NCBI RefSeq assembly: GCF_001298735.1
Contig: NZ_CYSP01000022.1
Coordinates: 1-57,767, forward strand
Source: Propionispora sp. 2/2-37
GTDB lineage: Bacteria > Bacillota > Negativicutes > Propionisporales > Propionisporaceae
Direction of reading: 5' to 3'
Length of the DNA stretch: 57,767 bases
Below are positions 33,733 through 41,656 of the stretch, piece by piece. Position 1 is the first letter of the stretch; each line of letters begins with the position of its first letter. Under the pieces are notes generated by a model, which made no database searches, was not told the origin of the DNA, and saw only the letters and a list, made by a program, of their open reading frames with translations. Both the position numbers and the translations under genes were made by a program.

Positions 33733-35202
33733 TTACTTTGCAGCCGGAAAACGGATAAGAAAGGTAGTCCCCTGCCCTTGCATGGATTGGACTTGCATGG
33801 TTCCATGATGGTGTTCAACAATATTTTTGCATACGGCCAGACCAAGACCGGTTCCTTCCGCCTTTGTCGTAAAAAAGGGATCAAATACCTTATCCAGCAT
33901 ATCCTGGGAAATACCGCAGCCGGTATCGGATATGCAAAGCTCAACCTGCCCTTTATTGTGGCTCGTCTTCAGCATAAGCATTCCCTTTTCTTCACCCATA
34001 GCTTCAATGGCATTGCGCGTCAGGTTTAAAATCAGCTGCTTAATTTCCTTACCGTCCACATAAACCTCCGGCAAGGGTTCCTCCAGTTGCAAAACAAAAT
34101 CAAGGCCTTGTTTGACTGTATCGGTATAAATCAAAGGATGAAGGCTGCTGATAATCTCATTTAATTGCTGTTTTCTCCTCTCAAAATCTTTGTTGCGGGC
34201 CAGTGATAAAAAGTCGGAAATAATCTCATTAACCCGTTTCAATTCATCCATGATGATCGCAAAATTCGTTTTGGCCTTCTCCTCCGCTTTCTGCGCCATC
34301 ATTTGCACAAATCCCATAACCACCGTCATTGGATTGCGGATTTCATGGGCAACACCGGCGGCCATTTGTGAAATAAGCTGCATCCGGTCCAAGCGGGCGA
34401 TTTCCTGATCCATTCTTTCCTTTTTCTGCAATTCGGATTGTAAATTAGCACGTAAAGCCGTCACCGTGTTCAGGACCGGAATCAACTGCGGAAATTGATT
34501 GATACCGTCCGGATGTTCGCTGCCTTCCTGAATTTCCTGCGCCAATAACGCAAGCGTTTTATCCATTTTGTTAAATATGCTCCGCATGAGAAGCAGCAAA
34601 ATACTCCAAAGAATCCAGACGCCTGCAATCTGCCAGCCGGCATTTCTTCGTACCTGCTTTTCAATGTTCTCCATTTTCACGGAAACCCAGACGTGACCCA
34701 CCCGGTTGCCGTCTGCCAGCAGCGGATATGTCAGCGTAAACCTCGGCTGCCTGTCCCAGCTCTCATCATTCTCAATATAGGGTACTGTCAAAACTCGGGG
34801 GACATAATCCGTTAAAGACGGGTAGGAAATATTGCTTCCCGACACATTGGACCGGACTGGAGCGACCGCAATCACTTTTAGAGAATCAAAATAATATCCC
34901 ATGCTGTATCCGGGATGAGTTGCTGTCATTTCATCAAGCACCGGCTGACAATCCCGTTCAAGGGCAGCTCTTCGCTCATGCTCAGGCATAATGGAAAATT
35001 CCGGTGTACTCAGCACCTTCCCCACCGACGGCGGCAAGCGCTGACCCAGAACCGCAGCCATCGTCATCAATTCCTGTGCCTCTTTATCCCTGTAAAGTTG
35101 CTCTACGCTGCGAATCGTTGTCACTGCAAAAAGAATCATTAATAAGGTAATAATGCATACTGTTATGATATAAACACGCTTATGGATAGCCACAGGCAGC
35201 AA
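33733..35202 (-). CDS. sensor histidine kinase
   Basis: A 489-residue membrane kinase. A first membrane helix (about 8-30), an extracytoplasmic sensor (about 30-180), a second helix (about 185-203), then HisKA with the phospho-acceptor His in AAGVAHEIRNPM (about 280) and an HATPase domain with N box NLTRNAIEAMG, G1 SDTGCGIS and G2 TGLGLAV. No receiver domain and no partner response regulator gene lies nearby, like the orphan kinases that feed the sporulation phosphorelay, an inference only. Start TTG at 35202, preceded by GGGGGAA. Confidence 0.88.
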   Translation of the reverse strand: MLPVAIHKRVYIITVCIITLLMILFAVTTIRSVEQLYRDKEAQELMTMAAVLGQRLPPSVGKVLSTPEFSIMPEHERRAALERDCQPVLDEMTATHPGYSMGYYFDSLKVIAVAPVRSNVSGSNISYPSLTDYVPRVLTVPYIENDESWDRQPRFTLTYPLLADGNRVGHVWVSVKMENIEKQVRRNAGWQIAGVWILWSILLLLMRSIFNKMDKTLALLAQEIQEGSEHPDGINQFPQLIPVLNTVTALRANLQSELQKKERMDQEIARLDRMQLISQMAAGVAHEIRNPMTVVMGFVQMMAQKAEEKAKTNFAIIMDELKRVNEIISDFLSLARNKDFERRKQQLNEIISSLHPLIYTDTVKQGLDFVLQLEEPLPEVYVDGKEIKQLILNLTRNAIEAMGEEKGMLMLKTSHNKGQVELCISDTGCGISQDMLDKVFDPFFTTKAEGTGLGLAVCKNIVEHHHGTMQVQSMQGQGTTFLIRFPAAK

Positions 35203-35372
35203 TCAGATTCCCCCTTTTTTCCGACAAGCAACCTTACTCTCCTTACATGGTAGCGTACGACGCTCTTTTATACAGATACAATCTTCATTCGCCAATAAAT
35301 TTACACGTCCTGCTATTTTATGATAATTTTATCAATTACAGATTGGATATCCCTTGTTTTAACACAAAATAA

Positions 35373-35389
35373 AGAGCCGCCCGGGCTCT
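35373..35389 (-). terminator. terminator of the 51-residue gene
   Basis: A 6-bp stem AGAGCC/GGCTCT with loop GCCCG, followed on the minus strand by TTTATTTT, starting two bases after the stop codon of the small gene. Confidence 0.75.
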
Positions 35390-35390
35390 C

Positions 35391-35546
35391 TTAGCGCTTA
35401 ACAATCTTTTTTTTACTATCCGTCTCCGCCAGCACTTCCTTAAATGCACCGGATGATTTTCTCTTCAGGCTATTTTTCCGTGCCTGATCGCGATATTTTA
35501 AATCAATCGCTTGAATACGCTGTATTGCCGTTATTCTTGTAATCAT
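35391..35546 (-). CDS. 51-residue basic hypothetical protein
   Basis: A short gene not evident from long open frames. ATG at 35546 is preceded by GGGAGGGCG, the 51-residue product begins MITRITAIQRIQAIDLKY and ends in a Lys-rich tail, and a clean terminator follows the stop. The N-terminal 'ITxIQRIxxID' segment suggests a short structured helix, and KRKSSGAFKEVL resembles motifs found in small flagellar or nucleic-acid-binding proteins. I do not recognise a family. It stands between the sensor kinase and the membrane protein genes. Confidence 0.75.
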   Translation of the reverse strand: MITRITAIQRIQAIDLKYRDQARKNSLKRKSSGAFKEVLAETDSKKKIVKR

Positions 35547-35744
35547 AATTTTACGCCCTCCCTGGCATGAAATCTAACTCCCCTGTTACTATATATATCG
35601 TAAAAATCAATACTTATGTTAAGAAAATATTATTTTTTATGTAAAAAATGTTTAAATCTATTTATGTATTTCGCAATTTATGATAACATTATTTAGGTAT
35701 ACATATTTCATTATTTTTAACGTAAGAATGAAAGGATTGTCTGT

Positions 35745-36188
35745 ATGTTCCTATTAGGCATCTTTTCCTTTGCATTTTCTTTTTTTATTCTGTGGAATAC
35801 CGTGCTGGAATTTATCCAGCCGACGATGGAAAACAGTACGGTTGCAGAGGAAGATTCTTATGAAATACTGGCGGTTACCAAAGAAGCCGATTTAATTGCT
35901 CTGTCCCTGTCAGCCGTGATGAATTTAGGCTGGATGGGTTATGTCTGCTATACCGTCCACACCGCTTTTTCATCCGTAGTATTTGCCATGGCACCGCTAT
36001 TATTTGCGGCAGAAGCTTTGCTTGTTGTGCAGGCCAAGGCAGAAGAAGTGCTTAATGATTCTAATGATATGATTGCCAACGGGATATTTTTTATCCAGGT
36101 ATACTTCGCTCTTATCTATCTCCTGCACTGCGCGGATGGAATCTGGCAGTTTCTTTCCGGTATTGTTGCCAGCATTTCATCCATATAA
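35745..36188 (+). CDS. small membrane protein of unknown function
   Basis: A 147-residue protein with three or four hydrophobic segments (about 3-25, 50-72, 76-98 and 110-143) and an acidic loop (about 26-48). It starts at ATG 35745 after AAAGGATTG. No family is recognised. It is a single-gene unit ended by the terminator it shares with the convergent mutY gene. Confidence 0.75.
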   Translation: MFLLGIFSFAFSFFILWNTVLEFIQPTMENSTVAEEDSYEILAVTKEADLIALSLSAVMNLGWMGYVCYTVHTAFSSVVFAMAPLLFAAEALLVVQAKAEEVLNDSNDMIANGIFFIQVYFALIYLLHCADGIWQFLSGIVASISSI

Positions 36189-36237
36189 ATGAATTGACAC
36201 CGCTCATAAATCCATCAAAATCATTCAATCTATAAAG

Positions 36238-36285
36238 ACAGCCTGCGCGAGATCCTCTTGGTACCGGGGATTTGACGCAGGCTGT
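36238..36285. terminator. terminator shared with mutY
   Basis: A 10-bp stem (36238-36247 with 36276-36285) containing a weaker inner pairing and followed by T6 on the plus strand. It lies between the convergent membrane protein and mutY genes. Confidence 0.85.
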
Positions 36286-36288
36286 TTT

Positions 36289-37350
36289 TTAGAATCCGTT
36301 TTTCATTGCACATCGTAAAGCATCCGCTGCTTTTCGGTGCGGCCCGGCCCAGGGAAGTTCCTCCCCGGATTCTAAGCGAAACCACCTGCCCTGTTCCGGC
36401 TTGAGCCTCCCGGATAACTGGCGGCAGCGATAGAAAGAAATATGCCACTTACGATGACTAAAGGTATGCACGTAATAATACTCCCTTTCTCCCACCGACA
36501 CTTCCAGCCCTAACTCGTTCAGCAGCAAAGTTTTAAGGCAATCCTCAGCCGTTGTGTTTGCCAAAACCTCAACCGCCGGAAACTCCCACATACCGGCAAG
36601 CAGCCCGTTATCGGGACGCTGCCGGACAAGATAAACTTCTTTTCTTTCCAGCAGCGCCGCGGCCAGTACTACTTCCACAGGCGCTTTTTTGGGTGTTCTC
36701 AGCGGCAATATGTCCTGTACATCCCGGGCGTAGGCTTCACACAAAGAAGTCAGCGGACATTCCCCGCAACGAGGCCGTTTGGGCACACATACCATTGCCC
36801 CCAGGTCCATCAAGGCCTGATTAAAATCACCCGGCCGTGCCGGATCCATATGTTCTTTGACTAAAAGATACACCTGACGTTTCGTCGAAGCTTTTAAAAT
36901 ATCCTCTTGCAAACAAAAAAGCCGGCTGAAAATCCTGAGCACATTTCCGTCAACTGCCGGCGTCCGCTGGTTATACGCTATACTCAAAATCGCTCCGGCT
37001 GTGTACTCGCCAATACCTGGCAGGGCCTGTACCTTCTTTTCTTCGTCCGGAACCTTGCCGCCATAAACGGCACAAACTTCCCTCACTCCAGACAGTAAAT
37101 TTCTGGCCCGGCTGTAATAACCCAAGCCCTGCCAGTAACCCAGAACCTCTTGTTCGGCAGCCCGGGCAAGGTCCTCCGGCTGGGGAAAGCGCTTAATCCA
37201 GCGTTCATAATATTCCTTAACCGCTTCAACCCTTGTTTGCTGCAGCATAATTTCAGAAACCCATATTTTATAAGGATCTTTATCCCGCCGCCAGGGTAGC
37301 TCACGGGCATTTTGATCATACCAGTCAAGCAGGGCAGAAGCAATTGTCAT
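36289..37350 (-). CDS. mutY: A/G-specific adenine glycosylase MutY
   Basis: A 353-residue base-excision repair enzyme that removes A mispaired with 8-oxo-G. The helix-hairpin-helix motif LPGIGEYTAGAI (about 110-121) with catalytic Asp in AVDGNVLR (about 135), and the four-cysteine iron-sulfur cluster loop CVPKRPRCGECPLTSLC (about 188-204) are complete. The C-terminal NUDIX-like domain (about 225-350) recognises 8-oxo-G. ATG at 37350 follows GAGGAG. Confidence 0.97.
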   Translation of the reverse strand: MTIASALLDWYDQNARELPWRRDKDPYKIWVSEIMLQQTRVEAVKEYYERWIKRFPQPEDLARAAEQEVLGYWQGLGYYSRARNLLSGVREVCAVYGGKVPDEEKKVQALPGIGEYTAGAILSIAYNQRTPAVDGNVLRIFSRLFCLQEDILKASTKRQVYLLVKEHMDPARPGDFNQALMDLGAMVCVPKRPRCGECPLTSLCEAYARDVQDILPLRTPKKAPVEVVLAAALLERKEVYLVRQRPDNGLLAGMWEFPAVEVLANTTAEDCLKTLLLNELGLEVSVGEREYYYVHTFSHRKWHISFYRCRQLSGRLKPEQGRWFRLESGEELPWAGPHRKAADALRCAMKNGF

Positions 37351-37491
37351 TAAATTCTCCTCTTTCTATCGCTAAAGTGTTCTTATCCATTGTACCATAG
37401 TTAGTATATTTCTTGTATGCTCTAAGCCATCACCAATCGCCAGCTAAAAATTTTTCTGTTTACAGGTATATTTTTGTTTTAAAATACCCAT

Positions 37492-37568
37492 AATAGTATT
37501 GCATGAGACTTTCTAAACTTTCTCCTCTCCCACTTTACAAGCCGGACATTCTCCGGCTTAATTTTTTT
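37492..37568 (+). ncRNA. candidate small RNA with CU-rich segment
   Basis: The 389-base gap between mutY and yhcH holds a plus-strand terminator (37539-37568, 8-bp stem then AAT7) with no gene ahead of it. Before it lies a single-stranded TTCTCCTCTCCC (37520-37530 region), complementary to a Shine-Dalgarno. A promoter-like pair TTTACA (37459-37464) and TAAAAT (37480-37485), spaced 15, would start a transcript of about 75 bases. The rest of the gap holds only the yhcH promoter. Its reality needs RNA data. Confidence 0.45.
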
Positions 37569-37681
37569 GTGCGTATACTTCTCCGGTCTCCGGCGTACAC
37601 TGCACTATTCATTTAGCTTATTATACTTTTTACGGATTTTTCCGGGCAGGCTGCAATCTTATAACGGCTATGCTCCGGATA

Positions 37682-37690
37682 TGGTATAAT
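37682..37690 (+). promoter_or_regulatory. extended -10 element of yhcH
   Basis: TGGTATAAT (37682-37690), an extended -10 element, lies about 50 bases before the start at 37740. No good -35 is seen. Confidence 0.5.
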
Positions 37691-37739
37691 GTAAATAATA
37701 GACAAAAATGCGCTATATTCACCTGGGAGGAAACACGAC

Positions 37740-38225
37740 ATGCTTACAGGAACCTTATCCAACTTAACGCAGGAGGTCACTTTATATCCGGCAGCCTTGC
37801 AAAAGGGGTTCACCTTTCTGCTGACAAACGACTTAGAAAGCCTGCCTTTAGGGAAAACCCAGATTGAAGGCGACGATATTTTCGCCATCATTTCTGAATA
37901 CCGTACCGAATCTTACGAAGCCCGTCGTCCGGAGGCTCACGCAGAGTATCTTGACATCCAGTATGTATGCCGCGGTACGGAAATGATCGTATCTTCACCA
38001 CTTTCCGCAGCCGGACCGGTAATAGAAAATTGCCTCCAGGAACGTGATGTCATCTTTTTTAAACATACCGAAACGGAACTGAAACTGGTACTCCATGCCG
38101 GCATGTTCGCCGTATATTTCCCCTGGGATGTACACCGGCCAAACTGCTCACCTGGTGATCAACCGGAAACCGTCCGTAAAATCGTTGTAAAGATTGCCAT
38201 GCGGCTGTTGTCTGCTCCTGCCTAG
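37740..38225 (+). CDS. YhcH/YjgK/YiaL family cupin-like protein
   Basis: A 161-residue protein of the YhcH/EbgC family (beta-galactosidase beta-subunit-like, DUF386). The cupin-type fold is seen in HAEYLDIQYVCRGTE (about 67-81) with metal-binding residues and the PWDVHRPNC segment (about 128-136). Relatives take part in sialic acid or sugar metabolism, often as sugar anomerases or mutarotase-like proteins. ATG at 37740 follows GGGAGG. It is monocistronic with no sugar genes nearby, so its substrate is unclear. Confidence 0.88.
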   Translation: MLTGTLSNLTQEVTLYPAALQKGFTFLLTNDLESLPLGKTQIEGDDIFAIISEYRTESYEARRPEAHAEYLDIQYVCRGTEMIVSSPLSAAGPVIENCLQERDVIFFKHTETELKLVLHAGMFAVYFPWDVHRPNCSPGDQPETVRKIVVKIAMRLLSAPA

Positions 38226-38293
38226 GAAGCCAGGCGGTGAAGCTACCGTAATCAATCATACAGCTTTTTAATACCAAATACCGCTACAGTAAA

Positions 38294-38335
38294 AAGGAGT
38301 TGTGTTGCCAGCGCCCCGCTACAGCACAACTCCTT
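38294..38335 (-). terminator. terminator of the cotJ operon
   Basis: An 11-bp stem (38294-38304 with 38325-38335) followed by T run on the minus strand, 22 bases beyond the cotJC stop. Confidence 0.75.
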
Positions 38336-38357
38336 GTCAGGCTCCCCGACTCACAAG

Positions 38358-38966
38358 CTAATCATCGCATTCACATTCAAACTTGTGACCGTTCCAGACA
38401 TGGGTCTTTTTACACATCCATTCCTGAACTGTATTAAGTGTCTCGCCAAACCGCTGAAAATGTACTACTTCCCGTTGCCACAAAAAACGTAGCGTTTCCT
38501 TTACACAGGGATCATCAGTACACGCGATTAAATGTTCGTATGTGCTGCGCGCTTTTTGCTCGGCAGCCATATCTTCCGTTAAATCTGTGATGGGATCACC
38601 CAGGCAGGCGATATATTTTGCCGACCAGGGAACACCGTTGGCATCACTCCAGAACAAACCATTATCATGCTGGACAAACTGCCCGCCCCAGCCCGCCTTT
38701 TCATAATCTTCACAGCAGGCACCCTCAGTCAGTTTATATACTAATCCGGCGATCATTTCCATATGGGCCAGTTCTTCCGTGCCGATATCAGTCAGAGTCG
38801 CTTTTGCTGTATCGGTTGGCATGCTGTACCGCTGATTTAGATACCGAAGCGAAGCCGACAGTTCTCCGTCCGGACCGCCATATTGCGTAATCACCAATTT
38901 GGCAAAACATACATCCGGGCGGCTTACTTTGATCGTGTTCTGCATTTTCTTTTCATAAATCCACAT
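38358..38966 (-). CDS. cotJC: spore coat protein CotJC (manganese catalase-like)
   Basis: A 202-residue protein of the ferritin-like manganese catalase family. Metal-binding Glu and His residues are visible in GTEELAHMEM (about 63-72) and in the C-terminal REVVHFQRFGE (about 170-180). In Bacillus CotJC is a coat component needing CotJA. It is the last gene of the cotJA-cotJB-cotJC operon; the C-terminus ends in a Cys and acidic-rich tail. ATG at 38966 follows GAGGAGG. Confidence 0.95.
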   Translation of the reverse strand: MWIYEKKMQNTIKVSRPDVCFAKLVITQYGGPDGELSASLRYLNQRYSMPTDTAKATLTDIGTEELAHMEMIAGLVYKLTEGACCEDYEKAGWGGQFVQHDNGLFWSDANGVPWSAKYIACLGDPITDLTEDMAAEQKARSTYEHLIACTDDPCVKETLRFLWQREVVHFQRFGETLNTVQEWMCKKTHVWNGHKFECECDD

Positions 38967-38987
38967 ACCGCTCCTCCTCTCTTTTTC

Positions 38988-39245
38988 CTACATTTCCCAT
39001 GGCCAAGGTCCCTGTGCCCATTGCCACGGCTCTCTGGAAAAACCGCCCATGCCAAAGTTCATTAATGGTCCGAATTCTTCTTCATATTCTCTAATCAGCT
39101 TACGCAGCGCCTGTACGGCGCAGTTATAATCGTTGATTGCATCTGTATCGCAGGGATGCGTATTTAAGTATAAGTTAAGTTCAGTGGCCACAAATTCCAT
39201 TTCCTGGATTTTTTTAAGTTTTTCTCTTTGTTCTTCGCAATCCAT
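38988..39245 (-). CDS. cotJB: spore coat protein CotJB
   Basis: An 85-residue protein of the CotJB family, with a helix rich in charged residues (EEQREKLKKIQEM), the LNTHPCDTDAI motif and a Trp-rich end (WQWAQGPWPWEM). Its structure and exact role are unknown; it is needed with CotJA and CotJC for the inner coat layers. It lies 21 bases upstream of cotJC and follows cotJA. Confidence 0.92.
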   Translation of the reverse strand: MDCEEQREKLKKIQEMEFVATELNLYLNTHPCDTDAINDYNCAVQALRKLIREYEEEFGPLMNFGMGGFSREPWQWAQGPWPWEM

Positions 39246-39272
39246 TACCCTACACCTCCTATGCCTTTTTCT

Positions 39273-39491
39273 TTATTTCGGAATTCTATAAACACCGTAC
39301 AATTCAGGAAATAAGGTTCCCTTTTGCAATGCCTCCCGGGGGCTGAAGGCCCGTTCATAGAACTGCCAGGGCACATAGGAATGAGCTAATGTCATTGGTG
39401 GGCATTTCTTGTCCTCCATGCACTCATCATCACTCGTACACATTTCATCCTCAAATTCAGGCATATAAGTAGGTTTATATTTTGGCTTCAC
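39273..39491 (-). CDS. cotJA: spore coat-associated protein CotJA
   Basis: A 72-residue protein with LAHSYVPWQFYERAFSPREAL (about 34-54), characteristic of CotJA, and an acidic Cys-containing N-terminal part. It recruits CotJC to the coat. It heads the operon; ATG at 39491 follows AAGGAGG. A CATATAGT element (39518-39525, minus strand) fits a mother-cell sigma-E -10 box, but no matching -35 is seen, so this is only suggestive. Confidence 0.93.
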   Translation of the reverse strand: MKPKYKPTYMPEFEDEMCTSDDECMEDKKCPPMTLAHSYVPWQFYERAFSPREALQKGTLFPELYGVYRIPK

Positions 39492-39666
39492 ATATCTTTC
39501 CTCCTTTCTAATAGCCTACTATATGTTATGTATACATTTGCCAAAATGACACGCCTGCATGAAGAACAATCGTACCGGATGACGGCTTATCCCTGTAAGC
39601 TGCCTGAAAGAAGGTCACGAACACAAACATCGAAGCTGAATTGAACAAAATACAGAGCAAAAAAAC

Positions 39667-39713
39667 GCCGGCAAAATATTTACCGGCAGGAACCGGCTGA
39701 TTAAACAGCCGGT
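39667..39713. terminator. pair of hairpins downstream of the small ORF
   Basis: Two hairpins lie side by side: GCCGG/CCGGC (39667-39688 region), followed on the minus strand by a run of T7, and ACCGGCTG/CAGCCGGT (39692-39713). They end whatever transcript crosses the small ORF ending at 39727. Confidence 0.7.
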
Positions 39714-39726
39714 ATTCTTTTTTAAG

Positions 39727-39909
39727 CTATTTTAACTTTTCAAACTCCGCCATAATCTTTTCCGTGGCACTTATGCCAATTCGATCCGCTCCTGCCGCGT
39801 CAACAGCTTTTCTTAATTTAAAACACACCGCAGCATCTTCTCCGTTATAACTGCACAAAAACGGCGATCTGCTCATGATAAAAAACAGATCGCCGTCTAT
39901 CGCCTTCAC
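39727..39909 (-). CDS. possible 60-residue protein after the PspC gene
   Basis: An open frame of 60 codons from GTG at 39909, or 49 from ATG at 39876, whose later part (FKLRKAVDAAGADRIGIS) has protein-like composition. It has no strong ribosome site and its first third runs across the PspC terminator hairpin. It is bounded by a terminator downstream, as a real gene would be. I rate it as only possible. Confidence 0.35.
   Translation of the reverse strand: MKAIDGDLFFIMSRSPFLCSYNGEDAAVCFKLRKAVDAAGADRIGISATEKIMAEFEKLK
39861..39896 (-). terminator. terminator of the PspC-domain gene
   Basis: A perfect 11-bp stem (39861-39871 with 39886-39896), followed on the minus strand by TTTT, 30 bases after the PspC stop. 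Confidence 0.8.
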
Positions 39910-39926
39910 GCCTTCTACATCGGCTT

Positions 39927-40202
39927 TTAACCAGACAGCGGCATAATTAGAAATGCCAAAATATATAAGACAATACCTGCACCACGGTAAAACGTTGCCA
40001 GCACCCATACCAGACGAACCAGAGAAACGTCAATTCCCGTATAATTACTGACCCCTGCACACACACCCAAAAGCATGGCATGGCTTTGATCAAGGGCCAG
40101 CTGCCGGTGTAATGGCGCCATGCCGCCCGGACCGTTCTGCATAAACTGCCATACGGTCAGTCCGCTGAGAAGATAAGCGCCAACACGCACTACCCATAAC
40201 AT
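39927..40202 (-). CDS. PspC-domain membrane protein
   Basis: A 91-residue protein with a first membrane segment (about 3-22) and a PspC domain (about 40-91) carrying LLGVCAGVSNYTGIDVSLVR and a second membrane helix ending in LIMP. PspC proteins report or stabilise membrane stress; here no pspA lies nearby. The extra N-terminal membrane segment is less common. ATG at 40202 follows GGGAGGG. Confidence 0.85.
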   Translation of the reverse strand: MLWVVRVGAYLLSGLTVWQFMQNGPGGMAPLHRQLALDQSHAMLLGVCAGVSNYTGIDVSLVRLVWVLATFYRGAGIVLYILAFLIMPLSG

Positions 40203-40275
40203 AGAATTCCCTCCCGAACAATAATTCCGGTCACTACTAATTCCATTATTGCCTCATTGCCGGTCTTTTAGTCAA

Positions 40276-40314
40276 AAAATTGCCCGGCCCCCAAGAAAGA
40301 GGCCGGGCAATTTT
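40276..40314. terminator. terminator of ftsW
   Basis: A perfect 14-bp stem (40276-40289 with 40301-40314), flanked by A and T runs, so it functions on both strands; it lies just after the ftsW stop. Confidence 0.9.
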
Positions 40315-40325
40315 AGTAATAAACA

Positions 40326-41507
40326 TCAGTTGTCTTTAATTCTCTGAATAAGCTTCAAGCGTTTCTTAGTCTCCGGCAAAGGGTCCGGTTCAGCCTCCGG
40401 ATGGCTGGTTAAAGCTGCGGTCTTTCGCCCGATATTGATTAAAATGCCGATTGCAGCCATATTTACAATGAGGGAGGTTCCACCAAAACTAATAAAAGGC
40501 AAAGGAACACCGACTACCGGCAGCAGCCCGGAAACCATGGCAATATTCACCACAGCCTGCCCGGCAACTAATAAGGTAATACCAATCGCCAGCATCTTGC
40601 CAAACCCGTCTTTCGCCTGCCGGGCAATTTGACCACCATAGCAAGCCAGCAAGCCAATCAACGTTAATACCATAAATGCGCCGATAAAACCCATTTCCTG
40701 ACAGAGGACGGCAAAGGCAAAGTCCGTATGGGACTCCGGCAAATAATAAAATTTACTGGCTCCCATACCCAAACCGGTACCCGCCATCCCCCCCGAACCG
40801 ATGGCCAGAAGTGCTTGCACCGTCTGATAACCGATACCCTGCTGATACTCCCACGGGTCCAGCCAGGCGATAATCCGGTCGGCCCGGTAGGAAGCGGCAT
40901 AAGAAAAGTAAACCAAAAAAACAGCGCCACAGGCATACAGCGTATACCGCTGCTGCCTTGGCAGTCCGGCCAGCAAATACAATATCAGGCACAAGCCTAC
41001 AACAATAACGGCAGTCCCCATATCCGGCTGTTTCAAAATCAGAATCCCCATGATAACGGCCAAGATGACCGGAAACGATACCAGCGATATTTTCCTTTGT
41101 TTGTCGATATGCGGCCCCAAGTAACTGGCTGCTGCGATAATGGAAGTTAGTTTGGCTATTTCCGAAGGCTGAAACTTAATTCCTAAATCAAGCCACCGCC
41201 GTGCGCCATTTGCATCCACTCCGGCGAAATGGACCGCAGCCAGGAGGCCAAGAGTCATTACCACCATCAAACCGGCCAGACGGTTAAGTTTGCGGTAATC
41301 CGGCCCCAATGCGGCCAGCAGGACCACAAAACCGATAGCAAAGCTAATCAGATGACGTTTGAGAAAAAAATAACTATCATCCAATAATTGCCCTGCCAAA
41401 ACAAAACTGGCGCTAAATACATTAACTGTACCGATCATAAATAAAATGAGAGTAATAAATAATACCGCTTCTGCCGGGCCCGTCCAAATTTTAGGCAGTT
41501 TTACCAT
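40326..41507 (-). CDS. ftsW: FtsW/RodA/SpoVE-family peptidoglycan polymerase
   Basis: A 393-residue SEDS glycosyltransferase with about ten membrane segments. Family motifs: PSEIAKL (about 135), KQPDMGTA (about 185) and the loop LPESHTDFAFAVLCQEMG (about 280), which is of the FtsW/SpoVE type more than RodA. It polymerises lipid II, at the septum or in the spore cortex. ATG at 41507 follows CGGAGG; an upstream in-frame start has no site. It stands alone, outside a division cluster, so SpoVE function is as likely as FtsW. Confidence 0.9.
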   Translation of the reverse strand: MVKLPKIWTGPAEAVLFITLILFMIGTVNVFSASFVLAGQLLDDSYFFLKRHLISFAIGFVVLLAALGPDYRKLNRLAGLMVVMTLGLLAAVHFAGVDANGARRWLDLGIKFQPSEIAKLTSIIAAASYLGPHIDKQRKISLVSFPVILAVIMGILILKQPDMGTAVIVVGLCLILYLLAGLPRQQRYTLYACGAVFLVYFSYAASYRADRIIAWLDPWEYQQGIGYQTVQALLAIGSGGMAGTGLGMGASKFYYLPESHTDFAFAVLCQEMGFIGAFMVLTLIGLLACYGGQIARQAKDGFGKMLAIGITLLVAGQAVVNIAMVSGLLPVVGVPLPFISFGGTSLIVNMAAIGILINIGRKTAALTSHPEAEPDPLPETKKRLKLIQRIKDN

Positions 41508-41656
41508 GTGAAAGCCTCCGAATGTAATACTTTTCTCCATTATAACAGAAATTTTCCATGTACCCAAATAACCAAATTACCTAGAGCTGCATAGAATATC
41601 TCATCAAGAAACGGGCTGCTCCATCCACGCCGGTATTTTTTCATGAGGTGATTTTT

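Noticed and set aside
39518..39525. A complete sigma-E promoter for cotJA
   Set aside because: The -10 fits, but no -35 element lies at the needed distance.
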